Source: Burkholderiales bacterium
GTDB lineage: Bacteria; Pseudomonadota; Gammaproteobacteria; Burkholderiales; Usitatibacteraceae
NCBI GenBank assembly: GCA_017880705.1
Contig: JADGRS010000201.1
Span: 1 to 6,262 of the forward strand
Direction: 5' to 3'
DNA length: 6,262 bases
Positions 1 through 5,918 of the stretch are shown piece by piece; the first letter of the stretch is position 1; every line of letters begins with the position of its first letter. The notes beneath the pieces are model-generated. The model was not told where the DNA came from. It made no database searches and saw nothing but the letters and a program-made list of their open reading frames with translations. Made by a program: the position numbers and the translations under genes.

Positions 1-106
1 CGGAGATACGCGAATTCGCGTGGCTGCTTGCGGCGGCGACCACGCGCTTACAGACTGAGGGGACATGCCGGGGCCTAGCCCATCGAGGTGCGCGCGGGTC
101 CTTGGG
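1..106. other. Left edge: palindromic sequence and possible start of another minus-strand gene
   Basis: These 106 bases follow the beta-barrel gene and reach the window edge. A perfect 14-bp palindrome, ACGCGAATTCGCGT, lies at 8-21. An overlapping inverted repeat pairs CGCGTGG (17-23) with CCACGCG (40-46) around a 16-base loop. A minus-strand ATG at 66-64 opens a frame that runs 22 codons to the edge (starting MSPQSVSAW), with only a weak TAGG seven bases upstream. It could be the first part of a third gene of the receptor operon, or chance. Plus-strand frames are also open across part of the region, so a gene ending here from the left cannot be excluded. Confidence 0.25.
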
Positions 107-1009
107 TCATTCGGAGAAGAACTGCTGGTACTGCAGCAAGATCCCCGTGCCGCGGCCCGACCGGCCATTGATCGGATGAACGGCCTCGAGCGCGAGGTTG
201 AATCCCTTTCCGACCCATACTGCTCCGGGATTGATGGTACCCCGCGTCTCGCGAGCGCAGCCCGACACGCAGGTCGTTACCGGAAACTCAGTCACCAGGA
301 TCAGGCGGTCGAAGGGCGCGCGCAGCCCGAAATCGCCGACGTGGGATTGCAGGTAGAGCAGGCTGTACTGCACAGTGAAGCCCCAGTCGAGCCTTGCGGG
401 CTCTTTCCCGTCCGCCGGGATTTCGCGGGACATCACTCCCGTCACGGCGAAGGGGCGAAGGAGCGGCATCGAAAGCGGCAGGTCCCCGAATCCCTTCGCG
501 TAATAGAGCGTGGGCGCGAAAACCGAGCGACCGGGTGCGCCGCTCGACCCTGTGCCTCCCGCTTGGGCGACGACCGCCGCGCTGATCGCGTACTCGTGCT
601 CCTCGTTGATGACAAGCTCCTTGCGCACGACGAATTGGAGGTCGTCGAAGCCGTTGCGCACGGGTTCGAGCGTCGGGTTCGGGCGAAGGTAGGTGGCGTC
701 GACGCTGATGCCCCATCCGTCGACGGGCTCGAGTCCGACGCCGAAGGTGAGATTGCTGCTGCGGCACGTGGGCCCGGGCACGCAATGCGTCTTGCCCGCG
801 ACGGCGTGCAACTCGTCGGCGGCGAACGGATCGTCCACCTCGATGGTTGGCGGAAAGTAGCGGTCGCCCGCCCTGCCGTGCGCGCTCGCGCCCTGGGGCA
901 TGGCTGCGAGCGCAACGATGATCGGCAGAAGCGACCCGGCTCGCGTCACGCCGACGAGAAATCCGGCGAGGGCCAGGCCCGGGCCTCTCGGGAAGGCACT
1001 GAGCTGCAC
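107..1009 (-). CDS. Predicted secreted outer-membrane beta-barrel protein linked to the TonB receptor
   Basis: A 300-residue protein, function unknown. Its reading frame starts with a GTG one base after the receptor stop, without a good Shine-Dalgarno, which implies coupled translation. A second GTG (949-947, residue 21) would give a more regular signal peptide: TRAG, then the hydrophobic SLLPIIVALAA, then cleavage after ASA (41-43). The true start could be that one. The mature part alternates hydrophobic and polar residues with aromatic girdles (WGISVDATYL, WGFTVQYSLLYL, GILLQYQQFF near the C-terminus). This, with the sequence LVINEEHEYAISA and RGTINPGAVWVGKGF, resembles uncharacterised proteins often labelled as outer-membrane transporter-like. 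Two cysteine pairs, Cys76/Cys82 (CVPGPTC) and Cys247/Cys251 (CVSGC), could form disulfides in the periplasm or outside the cell. The operon position suggests a role alongside the receptor's substrate, which is inference. A terminal aromatic residue is displaced by Ser-Glu. Confidence 0.72.
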   Translation of the reverse strand: MQLSAFPRGPGLALAGFLVGVTRAGSLLPIIVALAAMPQGASAHGRAGDRYFPPTIEVDDPFAADELHAVAGKTHCVPGPTCRSSNLTFGVGLEPVDGWGISVDATYLRPNPTLEPVRNGFDDLQFVVRKELVINEEHEYAISAAVVAQAGGTGSSGAPGRSVFAPTLYYAKGFGDLPLSMPLLRPFAVTGVMSREIPADGKEPARLDWGFTVQYSLLYLQSHVGDFGLRAPFDRLILVTEFPVTTCVSGCARETRGTINPGAVWVGKGFNLALEAVHPINGRSGRGTGILLQYQQFFSE

Positions 1010-1010
1010 G

Positions 1011-3212
1011 TCAGAACGTGTACGTTCCGCGAAGCTGGAATTCGCGCGGGGCGCCGGGAGCGACCCAGATCGCCGCGTAAGAGGCCGGGTAGTACACCTT
1101 GTCGAACAGGTTGTTCACCTCGCCCGTGACGCTGAAGTTCTTGGACACCTGGTAGGTACCGAACAGCCGGTACAGCGAGTAGCCGGGCAGGAAGAAGGTT
1201 GTGCCGGTCTCTCCCAGGCGACGGCTGACGTACTTTCCCCCGGCGCCAACGGTGAGCTTGTGACCGTCGACGTCAATGTCCTTCAACAGCAGCGCACTGA
1301 CGTTGTGCTTCGGAATGTTGATCAAGGGATCGCCGGATCCGACGACCCTGCCGAAGTCCGGGTCGAGCACGCTTGAAGCGGAGTAGGCATCGGTGTAGGC
1401 GTAGGACAGCATTACCTGGACCTGCCAGGGCAGCCGGCCCGACACGTCCACCTCGACGCCCTTGCTCTCCGCTTGCCCGATCGCGATCGTCTGTCCCGCG
1501 TTCACCGGGTCCGCGGTGAGCACGTTGGTCTTCTTCATCTTGAACAGCGCGACCGCGCCGCTCAGGTTCCCGTCGGGGGTCTCAAACTTCATGCCCGCTT
1601 CGGCGGACGTCGTCTTCTCGGGCTCGAAGGGATGGTTGCTCGCGTCGAAGCCGGTTTGGGGACGGAATCCCTTGGCGAAGGCGGTATAGAGGCTGATCAC
1701 GTCGGAGGCCTTGAAGACCAGACCGGCTTGCGGACTGAATTGCTTGACGTCCTGGTTCGGCGGCTGCAAGACCGCCAACCGGTTGCTGATCGTCTGCTTG
1801 AACCCGTCGTATCGGGCCCCGAGCCGGAGCTTGAACGCGTCCGTCAGGTCCATCTGGTCATTCAGGTAGACGCCGTAAGCCTTGTCCTTCTCCGTGTCGT
1901 TGAAGACATTCTGGTTCGCCGCTGGCAGGGGAAAGTTGCCGTAGACCGGATTGAAGATGTTGATCGCGTTTTCAGTGGCCAGGGTTGAGCTGGCATTGAA
2001 GGCCGGCGGGCGATACCGTGTCTGCAGGCGATCCAGCTGGAACTCGTCATAGTCGGCGCCTCCCAGCAAATGGTGCGTCATGATTCCCGTCTTGAAGCTG
2101 CCGCTCAGCTCCGCACGCGCGATCGAGTCGGTCGACTCATAGTCCGTGAAACGCCGCTGGCGAGCGAGGGTCTGTCCGTCCGTGAAGAACGGGTTCCGGG
2201 CGGCGGCAAACTCAGGATTCTCGCCAATGCCGTCGAGCTTGGTCGTCCGATAGGCGCCGCCGAGGAGCAGCACCCAGTTCTTCCAGAAGACGTGCTCCAG
2301 CTCCACCTGGTGGCCCAGGACCTTGGCCACGGTCGGCCCGTCGCCCGGCTCCGACAGGAAACGCGAGTTGGGGATGATGCCCAGCTGGCCATTGCGCGCC
2401 ACGACGCCGCGGTCGAACGGGATCTCCTGCCGGGACCATTCGAGTTCATACCAGATGGAGGTGTCGTTGCTGAGCTTCGAGATGATCGACGGCGAGGCGA
2501 AAGCGCGCTTCGTATGCACGGTATCGCGGAAACTGTCCGCATCCTCGTATGCGCCGTTGATGCGAACCGCAGTCGAGTCACTCACCGGAGCCGTGTAGTC
2601 GCCCTCGGCGCGGTGGAAGTTGTAGCTCCCGACGGAAAGGGTGGCGCTCCCCTCCGGCGTGAACTGCGGCTTCTTGGTGGTGATGGCCACGGTGCCGCCC
2701 GGTTCCCCGCGTCCGAAAAGCGCCGAACCGGGACCCCTCAGGATTTCGATCTTCTCGATCGAAGAGGTATCGCGAATACCGCCGAAGCCGCGGCCGCCGT
2801 TGAACCCGTTGACGAGATAGCCGGACGGGAGATTCGGATCGCCGACGAAACCGCGGATCGCAAAGCCGTCCCACAGGCCGCCGAACGTGTTCTGCCGCGC
2901 CACTCCGGTCGCCAGGTCGAGCGCGTCGTTCACGGTGACGGCTCCGATTTGCTTCAACATCTCTCCCGTGATCACCTGGACCGATTGAGGAAGATCCTCG
3001 ACCGCCACATCGCCGCGATAGTGCTGGCGCTGCGCGGAGACCTCGATCTTCTCCGTCGCGCCACTTGCTGCCGGGGCACTCTGGACCTGGGCGAGCCGCG
3101 TCGGTCCCACGTCCTGCGGCGAATCGACGGAAGGCTCGGCGGCGAAGGCCGTCATCGCGGGGGCTGCGAACGCCAGGACCAGTGCGCGGTGGAGGGAATG
3201 AAGTTTAGGCAA
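1011..3212 (-). CDS. TonB-dependent siderophore-type outer-membrane receptor
   Basis: A complete 733-residue outer-membrane active transporter that would import a ferric siderophore or similar chelate using energy from TonB-ExbBD. A Sec signal peptide with a basic n-region, a hydrophobic core and cleavage after TAFAA is seen at 1-25. A TonB-box-like segment, EKIEVSAQ, lies at 54-61. The plug covers about 70-182: it opens with EDLPQSVQVIT (72-82), contains AIRGF (118-122) and closes with the strongly conserved EILRGPGSALFGRGEPGGT (156-174). The 22-strand barrel follows, with NNLFDKVYY (700-708), GAPREF (720-725) and a terminal Phe as expected for BAM insertion. There is no room for an STN signalling domain before the TonB box, so it is not a FecA/FpvA-type transducer. 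Length and plug match the siderophore receptor subfamily; ligand identity is unknown, since no siderophore biosynthesis or ABC uptake genes are nearby. The start is TTG, supported by GGGAG. A partner gene follows after one base. Confidence 0.93.
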   Translation of the reverse strand: MPKLHSLHRALVLAFAAPAMTAFAAEPSVDSPQDVGPTRLAQVQSAPAASGATEKIEVSAQRQHYRGDVAVEDLPQSVQVITGEMLKQIGAVTVNDALDLATGVARQNTFGGLWDGFAIRGFVGDPNLPSGYLVNGFNGGRGFGGIRDTSSIEKIEILRGPGSALFGRGEPGGTVAITTKKPQFTPEGSATLSVGSYNFHRAEGDYTAPVSDSTAVRINGAYEDADSFRDTVHTKRAFASPSIISKLSNDTSIWYELEWSRQEIPFDRGVVARNGQLGIIPNSRFLSEPGDGPTVAKVLGHQVELEHVFWKNWVLLLGGAYRTTKLDGIGENPEFAAARNPFFTDGQTLARQRRFTDYESTDSIARAELSGSFKTGIMTHHLLGGADYDEFQLDRLQTRYRPPAFNASSTLATENAINIFNPVYGNFPLPAANQNVFNDTEKDKAYGVYLNDQMDLTDAFKLRLGARYDGFKQTISNRLAVLQPPNQDVKQFSPQAGLVFKASDVISLYTAFAKGFRPQTGFDASNHPFEPEKTTSAEAGMKFETPDGNLSGAVALFKMKKTNVLTADPVNAGQTIAIGQAESKGVEVDVSGRLPWQVQVMLSYAYTDAYSASSVLDPDFGRVVGSGDPLINIPKHNVSALLLKDIDVDGHKLTVGAGGKYVSRRLGETGTTFFLPGYSLYRLFGTYQVSKNFSVTGEVNNLFDKVYYPASYAAIWVAPGAPREFQLRGTYTF

Positions 3213-3218
3213 GGCGGA

Positions 3219-3223
3219 CTCCC
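3219..3223 (-). promoter_or_regulatory. Ribosome-binding site selecting a TTG start for the receptor
   Basis: On the minus strand GGGAG (3223-3219) lies six bases before TTG (3212-3210). No in-frame ATG occurs upstream, and the first one inside the gene would destroy the signal peptide. The Shine-Dalgarno match therefore decides in favour of the rare TTG start. Confidence 0.65.
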
Positions 3224-3369
3224 GTGAGTGATTGGTGCGTTCTTTGGTCTGCTTCGTGGGTCGTCGAGCGGGCTTGCGGTGGTTTTATGCGGGAAATGTA
3301 GCTCGCGTCCCCGAGCAGAAAGTGTCTTCCGGGGCGGGCGCGCCAAGCGCATATGTCGTTTTCGTGCCC

Positions 3370-3390
3370 GGCGGCAGCACAAAATCCGCC
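3370..3390 (-). repeat. Small GC-rich hairpin after the aminotransferase gene
   Basis: GGCGG (3370-3374) and CCGCC (3386-3390) form a perfect 5-bp stem with an 11-base loop, about 22 bases past the aminotransferase stop. A competing stem GTGC/GCAC (3364-3367 with 3377-3380) overlaps it. No T-run follows on the minus strand, so termination here is only possible, not shown. Confidence 0.25.
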
Positions 3391-3412
3391 TATTGAAGGA
3401 ACCGACCGGCGC

Positions 3413-4849
3413 TCAAGGACGCCCTGCCGCCGCGCGCCGCGTCTCGGAGCCCGCATCGCCGCGTGTTGCGGCGCCCATCGCGTTCTGCACGTCGGGAAGC
3501 GCCAGGATCTCGTCGAGGATTTTCTCGAGGCGCTCGAAGAGCAGCGCGAACTCGCGCTCGCCGTAGCAGAGCGCCGGCGCGAAGCCGAGGATGTTGTCGC
3601 CGAACGCGCGGAACACCAGCCCGTTGCGGTAGGCGATGACCGCGATGCGGTCGGCGAGCTTGAGCGCGGGATCGAAGCCGCGCTTGGTGGCCTTGTCGGC
3701 GACGAGCTCGAGCGCTCCCAAGAGGCCCCGGCTGCGCGCGTCGCCCACCAGCGGATGCGCGGTGAGATTGCGCAACCCCGCCTCGAAGCGCGGCGCCTGC
3801 GCCACACCGTTGGCGAGCATTCCGCCTTCTTCGTAGATGCGCAGCACCTCGAGCGCGATCGCCGCGCTCACCGGATGCGCCGAATACGTGTGGCCATTGC
3901 CGAGCGGCGCGCCCGAAGCGATGCCGTCGGCGATCCCCTGGTAGATCGCATCGGAAACCAGCACGGCGCCCATCGGCGCATAGCCGGCGGTGAGCCCCTT
4001 GGCCACCGTCATCAGGTCGGGCCGCACGCCCTCGGCGTCGCACGCGAACATCGGGCCGGTGCGGCCGAACCCGGTGATCACCTCGTCGGCCACGAAAAGG
4101 ATGTCGAGCTCGCGGCAAGCGTCGCTCATCGCCTTCAGCCAGCCCACTGGCGGGACGATCACACCACCCGAGCCCTGGATCGGCTCGCAGAAAAACGCCG
4201 CCACTCGATCGGCGCCCAGCTCGTTCACCTTGTCCCGCAACGACTTCACCGACGCAGCGATGATCGCCCCGGGGTCGGGACCAGCCGAATTGCGGTAGGG
4301 ATAAGGCGAAGGAATGTGATGCTGGGTCGGAAGCGGCAAATCGAAGTTCGCATGGAACGCCGGAATCGCCGTGAGGCCTGCGCCCACCGCGGAGGAGCCG
4401 TGGTAGCCACGCTGCAGCGAGATGAACTGCTTCTTCTGCCTGCGGCCAGTCACGTTGAAGTAGTTGATGATGAGGCGGATCGCGGAATCGACCGCGTCGG
4501 ATCCGCCGAGGGTGAAATAGACGTGGCGCAGCGACTTCGGCGCGATCTCGACGAGCTTCGCGGCGAGGCGGATGGCGGGCTCCGAGCCGAAATCGAAGTA
4601 GCCGGTCGCGTAGGGAAGCTTGCGCATCTGCTCGCTCGCCGCGCGCACGACGCTCTCGTGACCGTACCCGATGTTCACGCACCACAGGCCCGAGAACGCG
4701 TCGAGCAACTCATGTCCGTCGATGTCGCGCAGGTAAGCGCCGTCGCCGGAATCGAGGATGGTCACGCCGCGACGCTCGTGCGCGCGGAATTCGGAAACCG
4801 GATGGATCAGGTATTGGCGGTCGAGGTCGACGAGGGATTTCGTTTGCAT
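3413..4849 (-). CDS. Class III PLP aminotransferase, omega-amine:pyruvate transaminase type
   Basis: A 478-residue cytosolic fold-type I PLP enzyme that transfers an amino group from an amine or omega-amino acid to a 2-oxoacid. The internal aldimine lysine is Lys284 (TVAKGLTAGYAPMGAV). Asp255 in VADEVITGFGRTG binds the PLP ring nitrogen. GGSDAVDSA (115-123) and Thr321 in GHTYSAHP bind the phosphate, and Tyr149 in GYHGSS stacks on the ring. Trp56 in GLWCVNIGYG and Arg414 in FRAFGDNI match the active-site Trp60 and mobile Arg416 of the Chromobacterium violaceum omega-transaminase as I remember it. With Tyr149 and Lys284 offset from that enzyme by the same four residues, this supports the amine:pyruvate subgroup (relatives include putrescine- and beta-alanine-pyruvate enzymes) over ornithine or GABA aminotransferase. 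The exact donor is not predictable. The ATG start gives the usual N-terminus before LIHPVSEF; its Shine-Dalgarno is poor. The last 20 or so residues, Ala/Arg/Gly-rich, extend beyond the conserved fold. Confidence 0.92.
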   Translation of the reverse strand: MQTKSLVDLDRQYLIHPVSEFRAHERRGVTILDSGDGAYLRDIDGHELLDAFSGLWCVNIGYGHESVVRAASEQMRKLPYATGYFDFGSEPAIRLAAKLVEIAPKSLRHVYFTLGGSDAVDSAIRLIINYFNVTGRRQKKQFISLQRGYHGSSAVGAGLTAIPAFHANFDLPLPTQHHIPSPYPYRNSAGPDPGAIIAASVKSLRDKVNELGADRVAAFFCEPIQGSGGVIVPPVGWLKAMSDACRELDILFVADEVITGFGRTGPMFACDAEGVRPDLMTVAKGLTAGYAPMGAVLVSDAIYQGIADGIASGAPLGNGHTYSAHPVSAAIALEVLRIYEEGGMLANGVAQAPRFEAGLRNLTAHPLVGDARSRGLLGALELVADKATKRGFDPALKLADRIAVIAYRNGLVFRAFGDNILGFAPALCYGEREFALLFERLEKILDEILALPDVQNAMGAATRGDAGSETRRAAAGRP

Positions 4850-4891
4850 GGCGAGAGATCGGTTTGGCCAGCACCGATCTTAAAGCAGGGC

Positions 4892-4916
4892 CCCGCAAGT
4901 AGAATTGCGATGCGGG
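4892..4916. promoter_or_regulatory. Nested inverted repeat, candidate operator before the aminotransferase
   Basis: Two overlapping perfect dyads occupy the same 25 bases. The outer one is CCCGCA (4892-4897) with TGCGGG (4911-4916). The inner one is CGCAA (4894-4898) with TTGCG (4905-4909), six bases apart. The inner dyad covers the candidate -10 box. A further ATTGCG copy lies at 4935-4940, 31 bases from the one at 4904-4909, close to three helical turns. This geometry suits a dimeric DNA-binding regulator, but an RNA hairpin in the leader would look the same. No regulator gene is present in the window. Confidence 0.3.
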
Positions 4917-4924
4917 CAAGTCAA
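4898..4924 (-). promoter_or_regulatory. Possible sigma-70-type promoter of the aminotransferase
   Basis: On the minus strand a TTGACT hexamer (4924-4919), close to the TTGACA consensus, is followed 15 bases later by TCTACT (4903-4898), four of six matches to TATAAT. The spacing is short of the optimum 17, and shifting the -10 to a better spacing worsens its match, so this is a weak promoter that may need an activator. It would leave a leader of about 40 bases before the ATG at 4849. The match is by eye only. Confidence 0.3.
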
Positions 4925-4927
4925 ATG

Positions 4928-4952
4928 GGCGGCGATTGCGTTTCACGCCGCC
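4928..4952 (-). terminator. Possible hairpin terminator of the acetyltransferase-ghrA unit
   Basis: A perfect 7-bp GC-only stem, GGCGGCG (4928-4934) with CGCCGCC (4946-4952), closes an 11-base loop. It lies about 40 bases past the ghrA stop. The minus-strand sequence after it, CATTTGACTT, has only a short T-run, so it is not a canonical intrinsic terminator. In GC-rich bacteria strong hairpins without a U-tract often mark 3' ends. The hairpin abuts a TTGACT hexamer that may be the -35 box of the next gene, so it sits between two transcription units or between two parts of one. Confidence 0.35.
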
Positions 4953-4955
4953 AAC

Positions 4956-4973
4956 CCGCATTTCGTGCTGCGG
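4956..4973 (-). repeat. Small inverted repeat after ghrA
   Basis: CCGCA (4956-4960) and TGCGG (4969-4973) are perfect inverted copies around an 8-base loop, beginning about 20 bases after the ghrA stop codon. It is the first of three inverted repeats in this intergenic region. There is no U-tract, so alone it is a weak terminator candidate. It may act as a 3'-end stabilising hairpin or have no function. Confidence 0.3.
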
Positions 4974-4991
4974 CCCTCGTGTTGCGAAGAC

Positions 4992-5918
4992 CTAGTAACC
5001 GCGCTGGCGGTCCACGAGTCCCACGAGCGGCGCCCCCCGCTGGTGGCGGCGGATGTTGTCGATCACGACGCTCGCGGAGGTTTCAGGCTGCGTCTCGCTC
5101 GCGATGTGGGGCGTGACGACGATACGCGGATGGATCCAGAAGGGGTGCTCGGGCGGGAGCGGCTCCGGATCGGTGACATCGAGGATCGCGGCCGACAGGT
5201 GCCCTGCGTCGAGCGCGGCGATGAGATCCCCCGCCACCACGTGCCCCCCTCGACCCACGTTGACCACGGCGGCTCCGCGCGGCAGAGCCTCGAACAATCC
5301 GCGCGAAAGAATGCCGCGCGTCTCGGCTGTCAGCGGAAGCAGGTTCACGAGGATGTCCGTGCGGCCGAGAAATGCCGGCAGCGCGTCTTCGCCCGCATGG
5401 CACTCGATGCCGTCCAACCGGCGGGCCGCGCGGCTCCAGCCCGCGCAGGGAAAACCGAACCCGTGCAGTTTCTCGAGCACCGCCTGCCCCATCACGCCCA
5501 GGCCCATGACGCCGACGCGCCGCTCCTGGGCGCGCGCAACCCGAAGCGCCTGCCACTTGCGCTCGCGCTGCTGCGCCGCGTAAGCGGGCCAGTCGCGATG
5601 CAGCGCGAGCACCGCGAGCGTAGCGTACTCGACCATGCCGGCCACCAGTCCCGGCTCGACCATGCGCACCACCGGGATGGAATCGGGCACCTTCGAGAGG
5701 TCGAGCTGGTCGATTCCCGCGCCCACGCAGAAAAGGACTTCGAGATTCGGCAGCGTCTCCACCAAGCCGGCCGGCATCGTCCACACGGCGAGGTAGCGAA
5801 CCTGCGCCGGATCGCCGACGTCGGGCCAAATGTGAAACGGCACCTCGGGCGCGCGCTCCGCGAAGTGCCGCGCCCACACCGCACCGCGCGCTGGATCGGA
5901 CTTGTAGAGGAAGCTCAT
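4992..5918 (-). CDS. ghrA: Glyoxylate/hydroxypyruvate reductase A (D-2-hydroxyacid dehydrogenase)
   Basis: A 308-residue cytosolic NAD(P)H-dependent reductase of the D-isomer 2-hydroxyacid dehydrogenase family, expected to convert glyoxylate to glycolate and hydroxypyruvate to D-glycerate. The split substrate-binding domain covers about residues 1-105 and 275-308. The Rossmann domain between them carries GLGVMG (139-144) after the strand RRVGVM. The catalytic set is visible: Arg223 in NVGRGGHVV, Glu252 in TDPEPLPPE and His271 in TPHIAS. WSR at 161-163 sits where GhrA-type enzymes place the residue that contacts the NADPH 2'-phosphate, so NADPH preference is likely. The length and the C-terminal VDRQRGY closely match E. 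coli GhrA, which ends VDRARGY; this makes the subfamily call firm. The start is the ATG in the ATGA overlap with the acetyltransferase. The omega-transaminase follows 142 bp downstream on the same strand; its 2-oxoacid products or acceptors could be GhrA substrates, which is inference. Confidence 0.93.
   Translation of the reverse strand: MSFLYKSDPARGAVWARHFAERAPEVPFHIWPDVGDPAQVRYLAVWTMPAGLVETLPNLEVLFCVGAGIDQLDLSKVPDSIPVVRMVEPGLVAGMVEYATLAVLALHRDWPAYAAQQRERKWQALRVARAQERRVGVMGLGVMGQAVLEKLHGFGFPCAGWSRAARRLDGIECHAGEDALPAFLGRTDILVNLLPLTAETRGILSRGLFEALPRGAAVVNVGRGGHVVAGDLIAALDAGHLSAAILDVTDPEPLPPEHPFWIHPRIVVTPHIASETQPETSASVVIDNIRRHQRGAPLVGLVDRQRGY
5915..5918 (-). other. ATGA stop/start overlap, acetyltransferase to ghrA
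   Basis: Read on the minus strand, the four bases ATGA hold both the start codon of ghrA (5918-5916) and the stop codon of the acetyltransferase (5917-5915). No strong Shine-Dalgarno sequence precedes the ATG; the upstream bases are GGCGCTGGG. Reinitiation by ribosomes finishing the acetyltransferase is therefore the likely route of ghrA translation. This junction also fixes the ghrA start: a frame extension to 6035 exists but would overlap the acetyltransferase by 120 bases and adds residues that do not resemble the family. Confidence 0.85.

Larger units (their letters stand above)
3213..3412 (-). other. Intergenic leader region of the TonB receptor operon
   Basis: Two hundred bases without a gene on either strand that I would support. 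It holds the GC-rich hairpin just after the aminotransferase and a second inverted repeat, GCTCG (3301-3305) with CGAGC (3312-3316). On the minus strand it also has a modestly AT-richer patch (TACATTTCCCGCATAAAACC, 3300-3281) where a -10 element such as CATAAA or TACATT could sit. No good -35 partner is visible at normal spacing. I searched by eye for a Fur-box-like palindrome (GATAATGATAATCATTATC pattern) and for PvdS/FecI-like elements and saw nothing convincing. Transcription of the receptor probably starts here, but where is not determined. Confidence 0.4.

Noticed and set aside
65..1129. Open plus-strand frame of 354 codons
   Set aside because: Antisense to the barrel protein and the 3' end of the receptor. 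The minus-strand product has a signal peptide and beta-barrel pattern, while this one shows only arginine-rich shadow composition.
2070..3227. Open plus-strand frame of 385 codons
   Set aside because: Antisense to the well-conserved plug and barrel of the TonB receptor; charged, repetitive composition and no family resemblance.
3213..3412. Fur box or FecI/PvdS-type promoter for the receptor
   Set aside because: No sequence close to the 19-bp Fur palindrome or to the known iron-starvation sigma elements could be found by eye.
3390..4685. Second minus-strand frame of 431 codons inside the transaminase
   Set aside because: Frame-shifted reading of the same gene, very Arg-rich; the true frame keeps every PLP-binding motif without interruption.
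3353..5116. Open plus-strand frame of 587 codons
   Set aside because: It lies opposite the transaminase and the end of ghrA, is rich in Arg/Ala/Glu/His/Asp with no recognisable domain, and is the usual antisense shadow of a GC-rich gene whose own product is unmistakable.
5083..5877. Minus-strand frame of 264 codons inside ghrA
   Set aside because: Out-of-frame shadow with extreme Arg/Ala/Gly content; the ghrA frame has the Rossmann and catalytic motifs.
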